Below, piece after piece: positions 54,602 through 61,331 of a DNA stretch of 64,000 nt (within the stretch, counting starts at the first letter, position 1; the number at the start of each line of letters is the position of its first letter). Origin of the DNA: Achromobacter kerstersii (GTDB lineage: Bacteria; Pseudomonadota; Gammaproteobacteria; Burkholderiales; Burkholderiaceae_B). The stretch lies in NCBI RefSeq assembly GCF_902859595.1, contig NZ_CADIJQ010000005.1, positions 401,897-465,896 of the forward strand. Direction: 5' to 3'. The position numbers were made by a program, and so were the translations under genes. The notes beneath the pieces are model-generated. The model saw only the letters and a program-made list of their open reading frames with translations, was not told the origin of the DNA and did no database searches.

Positions 54602-54730
54602 CTAGGCCCGGCAACCGATCGGTAGGTATAGCGATAGCGCGGCGGCGTTGAAGGAACGAGCGCGCAGGCCGGCGACCGGAGCGGCGGAGCGTCCGGTGGC
54701 AATCGCGAGGGAGGTGCGGTAAGCGGCCAT
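54602..54730 (-). CDS. Candidate leu leader peptide upstream of leuA
   Basis: 42-codon ORF, read leftward, ending 171 bp before leuA. Its C-terminal part is ALSLYLPIGCRA, in which all three leucines (residues 32, 34, 36) use CTA, a codon scarce in this GC-rich sequence. A cluster of rare leucine codons near the end is what a leucine-sensing attenuator leader shows. Weak points: no clear ribosome site, and no clean terminator/antiterminator pair that I can fold by eye after it. A hypothesis, not an established gene. Confidence 0.35.
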   Translation of the reverse strand: MAAYRTSLAIATGRSAAPVAGLRARSFNAAALSLYLPIGCRA

Positions 54731-54771
54731 AGGTTGCTAGTCAAACACACTTTGCCAGCCAGCGCAAACAG

Positions 54772-54800
54772 AAAAAGCGGGGGACGCATCGCATCCCCGC
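54772..54800 (-). terminator. Terminator after the Bug receptor gene
   Basis: On the minus strand GCGGGGA pairs with TCCCCCGC (one bulge) and is followed by TTTTTCTGTTT, 28 bp past the stop at 54828. Confidence 0.75.
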
Positions 54801-54827
54801 GCGGGTTTGGCCAGAAATCAGACGAAG

Positions 54828-55808
54828 TTACTGCGTCTGCATATGCCCGTTTTTCACGACTTTACCCAGACGTTCGCGCTCACTTGCTGCGAATTCAACG
54901 AAGCTTGCGCGCGAGCCGCCGCCCGGTTCGATGCTGCTTTGGCGCAAGGCGTCCTGCACTTCTTTGGTCTGCAAAGATTTTTCGACGGCGGCGTTCATCT
55001 TGTCCAATACGTCGGCGGGCGTCCCAGCGGGTGCGAACAAGCCTGCCCAGTGGCCGATGCGAATGGCCGGGAAGCCTTGTTCGGCGGTCGTCGGAATGTC
55101 GGGCGCGCTGGCCATGCGCTTGTCCCAGGTCGTGGCCAGCGCCTTGAGCTTGCCGCTCTGGATCAGTGGCAGCGTCACGATGCTGGCTTCCGAGGTGGCG
55201 TCGACCTGGTTGCCGATCACCGCCGTCACGCCTTCCGAACCGCTCTTGTAGGCAATGGGCTCCACGGGCAGGCCAGTCGCTTCCTTGACCATCTCCGCCA
55301 CGAAATGCGGCGTGCTGCCGTTACCGGCGGTGGAAAACGTGATGCGGTCGGTCTTGGCCTGTTTGGCGCGCCCAACGAAGTCCTTCAGGTCTTTGGCGGG
55401 GTTGGACGGGTTGGCCACAATGACGGACGGCGTGATGGACAGCAGCGCCACAGGCGTCAGCTCTTCATCCTTGTAGGGCTGGTCTGACCGGATCAGGCTG
55501 TTGGTGACGGTGCCGTTGCTGCCGACCAGATACGTGTAGCCATCAGCGCCGCTGCGTGCGACGTGCGCAGCGCCTACGACGCCGCCCGCGCCGGGGCGGT
55601 TTTCTACGATGACCGTCTGGTTCAAAGTCGAACCCACCGCTTTCGCGATGATCCGCGCAACGAGGTCATTGGCGCCGCCCGCGCTGAACGGGGCGACGAA
55701 GGTGATGGGCTTGTCAGGCCAGGCGGCGGCCAGGGCCGGCGTGGCAGCGAACGCGGCCGAACAGGCCAACAACAGGCCGGAGGCATACCGGACGGGGGGT
55801 CGGAACAT
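54828..55808 (-). CDS. Bug/TctC-family receptor
   Basis: 326-residue periplasmic receptor. Signal peptide MFRPPVRYASGLLLACSAAFAATPALA, then WPDKPITFVAPFSAGGANDLVARIIAKAV, VIVENRPGAGGVVGAAHVA and APDIPTTAEQGFP. The upstream ATG at 55838 is possible, but GGAG lies 9 bases before the one at 55808. No transporter membrane genes are nearby; the ligand is unknown. Third orphan Bug gene of the window. Confidence 0.92.
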   Translation of the reverse strand: MFRPPVRYASGLLLACSAAFAATPALAAAWPDKPITFVAPFSAGGANDLVARIIAKAVGSTLNQTVIVENRPGAGGVVGAAHVARSGADGYTYLVGSNGTVTNSLIRSDQPYKDEELTPVALLSITPSVIVANPSNPAKDLKDFVGRAKQAKTDRITFSTAGNGSTPHFVAEMVKEATGLPVEPIAYKSGSEGVTAVIGNQVDATSEASIVTLPLIQSGKLKALATTWDKRMASAPDIPTTAEQGFPAIRIGHWAGLFAPAGTPADVLDKMNAAVEKSLQTKEVQDALRQSSIEPGGGSRASFVEFAASERERLGKVVKNGHMQTQ

Positions 55809-55944
55809 GATGAACAACTCCAGGGGCCGGCCGCGCATCCGGCCTGTCTCGGGGCCGGTAGATATGGTTTGGTGTGTGTGCGCGGCCCGCGGTTGCGCGA
55901 GCCTGGAGGGGCCAGTATAGAAAAAGCCGGCTGGCAGAGGACTG

Positions 55945-55974
55945 AAACAAACAGGCCGCCTTGTGGGCGGCCTG
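55945..55974 (-). terminator. Terminator after the membrane protein gene
   Basis: Perfect 9-bp stem CAGGCCGCC / GGCGGCCTG with loop TTGTG. On the minus strand it is followed by TTTGTTTC, 27 bp past the stop at 56001. Confidence 0.8.
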
Positions 55975-56000
55975 AAGTCTGCGTGTGATGCGTTCGGCGC

Positions 56001-56657
56001 TTAGCGGGCCGGGCCGATGCGCGGTTCGACGTAGCGGTCGCCGCGGGGTTCGCCGCGGACCTCACCACGGACTTCGCTGCGCGGCTCGCGGCGCCCATCG
56101 TCGCGCGGATCGCGCGTGGGGCGGCTCGCGGCGCCTTCCAGGATTTGCGCCTGTTCGGCCACCATCGCGATCTTGCCGATGCGATTGTGGCGAATTTCAG
56201 ACAGTGAGCGGCGCAAGTCGCCTACAGTGAAGGGCTCTTGGCGGTCGCCCCACGTCCAGCGCAGCACGCCGAGAGACTCTTCCGACAGGTTCGGCGCCAG
56301 TTCTGCCAGCACATCGGTACCCACCGGCGTCGCCGCGCCCGAGGCCAGGCTGGCCGAGAACCAGGCGCGCACCGAGAAGAAGACGATCAAGCTCCAGATG
56401 GCGACGACGACCCACCAGATATACGGATTCACTTTCTGCGCCATGTCCTGGGTGGGCTGGCCCAGGGTATGCAGGAAGTCGTAGTTCATGCGTTTGCCGA
56501 AATCCAGTATCCACGAGGCGACGAGATACCAAAGGACGACGGCGACGGCGATGACTATCGCGCGCACAACGAGTCGGGGAAGCGCCAATTTGAGCAGGGT
56601 CTGGCCGATAAGTCGGCTGTCCTGGCGAACGCTTGCGGGCGAAGTCAGATTCATCAT
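56001..56657 (-). CDS. Two-helix membrane protein with charged C-terminal tail
   Basis: 218 residues. Two membrane segments (about residues 28-50 and 78-98: LVVRAIVIAVAVVLWYLVASWIL; IWWVVVAIWSLIVFFSVRAW), a soluble domain with LGVLRWTWGDRQEPFTVGDLRRSLSEIRHNRIGKIAMVAEQAQIL, and a tail of RGE/RRE-like repeats (RREPRSEVRGEVRGEPRGDRYVEPR). It starts head to head with rpoN, 16 bp away. No family recognised; the soluble part looks like a small helical adaptor. Confidence 0.75.
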   Translation of the reverse strand: MMNLTSPASVRQDSRLIGQTLLKLALPRLVVRAIVIAVAVVLWYLVASWILDFGKRMNYDFLHTLGQPTQDMAQKVNPYIWWVVVAIWSLIVFFSVRAWFSASLASGAATPVGTDVLAELAPNLSEESLGVLRWTWGDRQEPFTVGDLRRSLSEIRHNRIGKIAMVAEQAQILEGAASRPTRDPRDDGRREPRSEVRGEVRGEPRGDRYVEPRIGPAR

Positions 56658-56673
56658 GCAAAATATTGTACCT

Positions 56674-58101
56674 ATGACCCGTCCAATTTTAGAACTGCGA
56701 CCTGGCCAGCATTTGACGCTGACCCCTCAGCTACAACAATCGATACGATTGTTGCAGTTGTCTACGCTCGACCTCGAGGCTGAGATCTCGCAAGTGCTCG
56801 CGGACAACCCCCTGCTGGAACGTGAAGACGACACGCCCGCGGCCGAGGCGCAAGCCGAGTCCGAGCGCGAATCTTCCGTGCAGGACGACGAGCCGGCGGC
56901 CGAACGCGAAACGCCGGTGGACGAAATGCCGGGTTCGGGCGGGGTCTATTCCGATGACGATTCCGGCCCGCCCGAGGCGGCGCGGCCCGATACGCTGCGC
57001 GAGCACCTGCTGGGCCAGCTAATGCTGACGCGCGCGGCGCCGCGAGACGCCGCGCTGGCGGGGCTGCTGATCGACGAGCTGGATGAGAACGGCTACCTGG
57101 GGTCTCCCCTGGAAGAAATCCTCAGCTGGCTGCCCGCCGAAATGGAGCCTGACCTGGACGAGCTGCGCGCGGCATTGTCGCTGTTGCAATCGTTCGACCC
57201 GGTTGGCATCGGGGCCCGCGATATGGCCGACTGCCTGCTGTTGCAGCTGCGCAACCCCGACCTGACCCGCCTGCCCGAAGCCGCGGACCCCGCCGTGTTG
57301 GCGTGCGCGCGTCAGATCTGTGCGCAGCACCTTCCGCTGTTGGCGACGGGCAACGCCGCACGTGTGTGCGCAGCCGCTGGCTGTGACGACCCCACCTTCC
57401 GCGCCGCGCATTCACTGATCTTGCGGTTGGAGCCGCGCCCGGGCCGCGCCTGGACCGTGCCGGCTGCCGACTATGCCGTGCCGGACGTCATCGTGCGTAA
57501 AACCCGGCGCGGCTGGCAGGTGACGCTTAATAGCGCCGCCGTGCCGCGCCTGCAGATCAACGGGCTGTATGCGCAGATGCTGGGCAACCAGAAAGAATCC
57601 GCGCATGCCGGGCTGCAATCCCAGTTGCAGCAGGCTAGATGGATGATCCGCAACGTCGAACAGCGCTTTGACACGATCCTGCGGGTGGCTCAAGCCATTG
57701 TTGAACGCCAGACTGCGTTCTTCAGCCAGGGGCCATCGGCCATGCGTCCGCTGATTCTGAAAGACATCGCGGGCGAGCTTGGTTTGCACGAATCGACCAT
57801 TTCACGGGCCACAACGCAGAAGTACATGCTCACTCCGTTTGGCACGCTGGAGCTCAAGCGCTTCTTTGGCGCGGGCGTTTCCACGGATGGCGGCGACGCC
57901 ACCTCGGCCACCGCGGTGCAGACGTTTATCCGCCAAATGGTGGCAGACGAGAACCGTGCCAAGCCTTTGTCCGACAGCCAGATCATGCAAAAACTGGCCG
58001 ATCAGGGGATAGTGATCGCCCGCCGGACGGTGGCAAAGTACCGCGAAGCGCTGCGGATTGCCCCCGCAACGGTGCGCAAGGCGCAGGCCTCGGCGCGTTG
58101 A
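56674..58101 (+). CDS. rpoN: RNA polymerase sigma-54 factor
   Basis: 475 residues, full length. Region I LELRPGQHLTLTPQLQQSIRLLQLSTLDLEAEISQVLADNPLLE (activator contact), acidic region II (residues 50-110), the core-binding region, the HTH HESTISRATTQKYMLTPFGTLELKRFF and the RpoN box ARRTVAKYRE at residues 449-458 that reads the -24 element. An in-frame ATG at 56656 would add MQNIVP; both starts lack a strong ribosome site. It lacks the usual lptB - rpoN - hpf neighbours. Confidence 0.93.
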   Translation: MTRPILELRPGQHLTLTPQLQQSIRLLQLSTLDLEAEISQVLADNPLLEREDDTPAAEAQAESERESSVQDDEPAAERETPVDEMPGSGGVYSDDDSGPPEAARPDTLREHLLGQLMLTRAAPRDAALAGLLIDELDENGYLGSPLEEILSWLPAEMEPDLDELRAALSLLQSFDPVGIGARDMADCLLLQLRNPDLTRLPEAADPAVLACARQICAQHLPLLATGNAARVCAAAGCDDPTFRAAHSLILRLEPRPGRAWTVPAADYAVPDVIVRKTRRGWQVTLNSAAVPRLQINGLYAQMLGNQKESAHAGLQSQLQQARWMIRNVEQRFDTILRVAQAIVERQTAFFSQGPSAMRPLILKDIAGELGLHESTISRATTQKYMLTPFGTLELKRFFGAGVSTDGGDATSATAVQTFIRQMVADENRAKPLSDSQIMQKLADQGIVIARRTVAKYREALRIAPATVRKAQASAR

Positions 58102-58107
58102 AATAGG

Positions 58108-58132
58108 GGACGAATCTTTTTAAGATTCGTCC
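58108..58132. terminator. Hairpin after rpoN
   Basis: Perfect 11-bp stem GGACGAATCTT / AAGATTCGTCC around TTT, 7 bp past the rpoN stop. There is no long T run directly after it. Confidence 0.6.
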
Positions 58133-58202
58133 AATCTTTCAAGGGCTTGCGTGACAAATCCGTTGCAAATTTTTTTTATCGCAGGGGACTTGTCATCCGC
58201 TG

Positions 58203-58225
58203 AATAATTTTCGATAATCATTCGC
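58203..58225 (+). promoter_or_regulatory. Fur-like sequence before bfd
   Basis: AATAATTTTCGATAATCATTC contains GATAATCATT (58213-58222), the core of a Fur box, directly before the bfd ATG at 58226. It overlaps where a ribosome site should be, and none is visible. The left half matches poorly. Confidence 0.4.
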
Positions 58226-58507
58226 ATGTACATTTGCGTATGTAATGCCATCACCGAACGCCAAGTCCGCGCCAGCGTGGACGGAGGCGCGACGACCCTG
58301 TCCGACCTGCAATTCGAGCTGGGCGTAGCCACGTGCTGCGGCTGCTGCGCGGCAACCGCCGCCGAATACCTGCCAGGCGGCCGCTGCTCCAGCGTATGCG
58401 ACGTCCGCTCCATTGCCGTTCCGGTCAATGCTCCTGCCACGCTCGTGGAGTCGGGTGCGGCTGCCAACAACAGCAGCTTCCCCATTCCGCTGGTCGCCGC
58501 AGGCTGA
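58226..58507 (+). CDS. bfd: Bacterioferritin-associated ferredoxin
   Basis: 93-residue [2Fe-2S] protein. MYICVCNAITERQVRASVDGG is the canonical Bfd start with C4 and C6; the second cysteine pair lies in VATCCGCC (residues 36-41; C38/C41 by spacing). Bfd reduces the iron core of bacterioferritin to release iron. The bfr gene is 1.5 kb away on the same strand. It is longer than the usual 64 residues or so, with an extra 40-residue tail (PGGRCSSVCDVRSIAVPV...) that carries two more cysteines. Confidence 0.88.
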   Translation: MYICVCNAITERQVRASVDGGATTLSDLQFELGVATCCGCCAATAAEYLPGGRCSSVCDVRSIAVPVNAPATLVESGAAANNSSFPIPLVAAG

Positions 58508-58562
58508 GCTTGACCCGCCATTTCCGGCTCGCTGCCTGACGCAGCGGGCCGCGCTGTTTTCT

Positions 58563-58600
58563 TCCCGCATTCTTCACGCATTCTTTCCGCATTTCACCCG
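58563..58600. repeat. 11-12-bp tandem repeat
   Basis: CCCGCATTCTTCA, CGCATTCTTTC and CGCATTTCACC follow each other in the gap between bfd and the EamA gene; CCGCATTTCCTCC at about 58614 looks like a fourth copy. No promoter feature is clear around it. Confidence 0.6.
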
Positions 58601-58760
58601 CGCCCCGTCGCTCCGCATTTCCTCCCGCAAGATCCCCCCGCTTTCTTAGAACCTCCCGGCCATTGCGATCCGCTCGCTGATGGGTTGCGCACGCCTGGGC
58701 AGGCGCGCAGAATGCCTGCTCCACGCGGCATGCGTGGCGCCCTGTCCACCTGGATCTCCG

Positions 58761-59672
58761 ATGAAGGCCACGCCTGCCGTTTCCACCGCCTCGACCGCCA
58801 ACGGCGCGCCGGGGATCAGTTGGGTGCCGATCGCCGCATTCTGCTTCTTGTGGAGTTCCGCCTTTGCGGCGGCCAAAATCGCGGTGCGGGACTGCCCGCC
58901 CCTGACGCTTCTGACCATCCGTTTCCTGATCGCCGGCGCCTTGATGCTGGGCATCGCCGTGGCCAGCCGCCAAGGCAAGCGGCCCAGCGCGCGTGACTTG
59001 GTCGCGCTGATTCTGTTGGGCGTGCTGAACAACGCGCTGTACCTGGGCCTGAGCTGGTCCGGGATGATCACCGTGTCCTCCGCCTTCACCGCCGTGCTGA
59101 TCAGCACCAACCCCTTGTTGATCGGCGTGTTGGCGGGGCCAGTGCTGGGAGAGCAACTCAGCTGGCGCAAGCTGCTGGGCTTGTGCCTGGGGCTGGCGGG
59201 CGTGGCGCTGGTGCTGCGGTCGCGCTTGAGCGGCATGCAGGAGGACCTGCATGGCACGCTGCTCGTCACGGGTGGCCTGATTGCGCTCGTGGCCGGTACG
59301 CTGCTCTACAAGCGCTTGAAGCCGCAGGCGGGCCTGTGGACGGCGACCGGCATTCAATCGTTGGCAGCGGCCGTGGCCTTGCTGCCTTTCGCGCTGATGA
59401 ACGAAAGCCTGGGCGATGCGCGCCTGACCGCGAGCCTCGCGTGGAGCATGGCCTACATGATCGTGGCGGTGTCGATGGGCGGGTACTACCTGTGGTTCAT
59501 GATCCTGACTCGCGCCAGCGCCACATCGGCCAGCGCGCTGCACTTTCTGATGCCGCCGCTGGGCTTGTTGTTTGGTTGGCTGGTGCTGCGCGAACCGGTG
59601 TCGTGGCTGGATTTGCTGGGCATTGTGCCGATTGCATTCGGCATCTGGTTGACCACGCGCAAAGCGGCCTGA
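58761..59672 (+). CDS. EamA/DMT-family transporter
   Basis: 303-residue drug/metabolite transporter with ten predicted helices in two EamA repeats. The first repeat starts WVPIAAFCFLWSSAFAAAKIAVRDCPPLTLLTIRFLIAG, the second includes HFLMPPLGLLFGWLVLREPVSWLDLLG, both typical. The frame is open from 58680, but MKATPAVST at 58761 is the natural start. It probably exports an amino acid or metabolite; the substrate is unknown. It sits between the two iron-storage genes without an evident link to them. Confidence 0.9.
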   Translation: MKATPAVSTASTANGAPGISWVPIAAFCFLWSSAFAAAKIAVRDCPPLTLLTIRFLIAGALMLGIAVASRQGKRPSARDLVALILLGVLNNALYLGLSWSGMITVSSAFTAVLISTNPLLIGVLAGPVLGEQLSWRKLLGLCLGLAGVALVLRSRLSGMQEDLHGTLLVTGGLIALVAGTLLYKRLKPQAGLWTATGIQSLAAAVALLPFALMNESLGDARLTASLAWSMAYMIVAVSMGGYYLWFMILTRASATSASALHFLMPPLGLLFGWLVLREPVSWLDLLGIVPIAFGIWLTTRKAA

Positions 59673-60059
59673 TCGGCTCGCAAGACAGAATGTGAGGTGT
59701 TGGCGCGTTTGGGTTGCCGATATGCAACGAAGCACATAACGCCATCTTCAGGTCGATATTCGTCGGTTGGCTGCGCGATATTGAACATGGCGCGAGCAAT
59801 ATAGGGGTCGATTCCCGCACATCGATGCCGCACAGGCCGCATAACCCTTGCCTTGTCTGTGCAAGGCATCACGCACGCATACTCATTCTCATTGGCGTAT
59901 CGCTTTCTTGTAGCGGTTCTAAAGCGGTTTACCAAATGCAGCGCAAGGCTAGGCGCGGCCTGCCGGCTGATGGTAGTCTGCCGGGGTTGCGTACGCGCGG
60001 CATCGTGCGCTCCTCTGTCGCGATGCACTCGCGTCGCGCCTGACTGCAAGGAGTCCATT
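59673..60059. other. Region upstream of bfr
   Basis: 387 bp between the EamA gene and bfr. Translations here (open frames from 59714 and 59853) are not protein-like. The only signal I see is the Fur-like sequence at 59877-59903 and a GGAG ribosome site just before bfr. Confidence 0.5.
59877..59903 (+). promoter_or_regulatory. Fur-like sequence upstream of bfr
   Basis: GCATACTCATTCTCATTGGCG carries two direct CATT-type hexamers (TCATTC, TCATTG), the pattern of Fur boxes when read as NAT-NAT repeats. It lies about 160 bp before the bfr start. Confidence 0.4.
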
Positions 60060-60536
60060 ATGAAAGGCGACAAAACCGTCATCCAGTTTCTGAACAAGCA
60101 ACTGACCAACGAACTGACGGCCATCAACCAATATTTCCTGCATGCCCGCATGCTGAATCATTGGGGCTTCGACAAGCTGGGCAAGCACGAGTACGAAGAA
60201 TCCATCGGTGAAATGAAGCACGCGGATCGCCTGATCGCCCGCATCTTCATGCTGGATGGCCTGCCCAACCTGCAAGACCTGCACAAGCTGCTGATCGGTG
60301 AAGACGTGCCCGAGCTGCTGGCCTGTGACTTGAAGCTGGAACAAGCCGCGCACGCCACCGTCGTGGAAGCGATTGCCTACTGTGAATCGGTGCGTGATTA
60401 CGTCTCGCGCGATCTGTTCCAGGACATCCTGGACGACACCGAAGAGCACATCGATTATCTGGAAACGCAGATCGATCTGATCGACAAGGTCGGTATTCAG
60501 AACTACCTGCAAAGCCAGATGTCCGTGCCGGAATAA
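60060..60536 (+). CDS. bfr: Bacterioferritin
   Basis: 158-residue haem-containing ferritin that oxidises and stores iron as a 24-mer. The ferroxidase ligands E18, E51 and H54 are visible ([15 protein letters not shown]), and so is M52, the haem-binding methionine; E94, E127 and H130 fall in [12 protein letters not shown] and [11 protein letters not shown]. The frame is open from 59853, but AAGGAGTCC before the ATG at 60060 and the classical N-terminus fix the start. A perfect terminator follows. Confidence 0.95.
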   Translation: MKGDKTVIQFLNKQLTNELTAINQYFLHARMLNHWGFDKLGKHEYEESIGEMKHADRLIARIFMLDGLPNLQDLHKLLIGEDVPELLACDLKLEQAAHATVVEAIAYCESVRDYVSRDLFQDILDDTEEHIDYLETQIDLIDKVGIQNYLQSQMSVPE

Positions 60537-60560
60537 CGCGCACGCGTTATCTGCCAAGGC

Positions 60561-60597
60561 AAAAATAATGGCGCCCCACGGGGCGCCATTATTTTTT
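60561..60597. terminator. Bidirectional terminator bfr / envelope protein
   Basis: The core stem GGCGCCCC / GGGGCGCC is extended by AATAAT/ATTATT, with A and T runs on both sides. It serves bfr (plus) and the gene ending at 60621 (minus). Confidence 0.9.
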
Positions 60598-60620
60598 GCA
60601 GCATCAGCTGCGGATCGGGC

Positions 60621-61295
60621 TTACTGCGGGCGGGCCGGGCATTCGGCCATCGTGCCCCAGGCGCGGTTAGGCGCACAGTATTTATTGCGCGCGTTCCACG
60701 AGCACGACGGGCGTTCGAAGAAGCCTTGGGTCGCGCATTGGGCCAGTTCGCGCTTGAGCGCGTCTTGCCAGCCCGGCGCGCCCGGTGCCGGCGACGTATT
60801 GGGCGGGGGCGGAGGCGCTTGCACCATTTGCGGGGTGCCGTAGCCGCCCGCTTGCGCCTGGCCGCCATTGATGGCGGTAGAGGTGCCCGGTACTTGAAGA
60901 TCCATGGTGGTCACGTCAGACGTACCCGACGGCAGCGGCACTTCGGAGGCGGCTGCGATTTCGCGAGCTTGTTCCGGGGTGATGCGTTCGCGGGAAAGTT
61001 TGACGGCCGGATCGCTGACGGTGTCGAACAACGACACCGTATTGACCTGCCATTGCCGGTCGGCCGGTTTATCCGGCACACCCAACGTGCCGTCAATGCG
61101 CGGCTGCGGAGGCTGCGCCACATACGGACGTCCGTTGGCGTCCAGAACGGGCTGCTGCGAAGCTGCCGCGTCCTGACCAGGAGCAGGTGCGGCGGGCGGC
61201 GCATGCGCCACCAGCCAGTCACCCAATTGAATTCCGCCCCAGGCCGACGCGCCAAGCGCGATCAGGAGCGTTGCGAATAATAAACGCCAAGACAT
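60621..61295 (-). CDS. Membrane-anchored Pro-rich protein with cysteine-rich C-terminus
   Basis: 224 residues. An N-terminal signal or anchor helix (MSWRLLFATLLIALGASAWGGIQLG), an Ala/Pro/Gln-rich middle, and a C-terminal domain with four spaced cysteines (ELAQCATQGFFERPSCSWNARNKYCAPNRAWGTMAECP), probably disulfide-bonded in the periplasm. GAGGG lies 6 bases before the ATG at 61295. It follows prfC-divergent space and ends at the shared terminator. Family unknown; the C-terminal pattern recurs in small betaproteobacterial envelope proteins as far as I recall. Confidence 0.75.
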   Translation of the reverse strand: MSWRLLFATLLIALGASAWGGIQLGDWLVAHAPPAAPAPGQDAAASQQPVLDANGRPYVAQPPQPRIDGTLGVPDKPADRQWQVNTVSLFDTVSDPAVKLSRERITPEQAREIAAASEVPLPSGTSDVTTMDLQVPGTSTAINGGQAQAGGYGTPQMVQAPPPPPNTSPAPGAPGWQDALKRELAQCATQGFFERPSCSWNARNKYCAPNRAWGTMAECPARPQ

Positions 61296-61331
61296 TGCTA
61301 CCCTCATCTGCCGTGCGGAACCCGAACGGGT

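Larger units (their letters stand above)
54431..54827. other. leuA upstream region
   Basis: 397 bp between leuA and the Bug receptor gene. It holds the Bug-gene terminator (54772-54800), the candidate leader ORF (54602-54730), and a possible hairpin with arms CGTGG/CCACG near 54580-54600. The length is unusual for this gene-dense window and fits a regulatory leader. Confidence 0.5.

Noticed and set aside
54547..54789. 80-codon Pro/Arg-rich ORF upstream of leuA
   Set aside because: It reads through the Bug-gene terminator and has no leucine-codon signal. The alternative frame with CTA codons is the better leader candidate.
54734..55487. Plus-strand frames opposite the third Bug receptor
   Set aside because: The minus strand carries a complete signal-peptide-bearing receptor; the plus frames have no motif.
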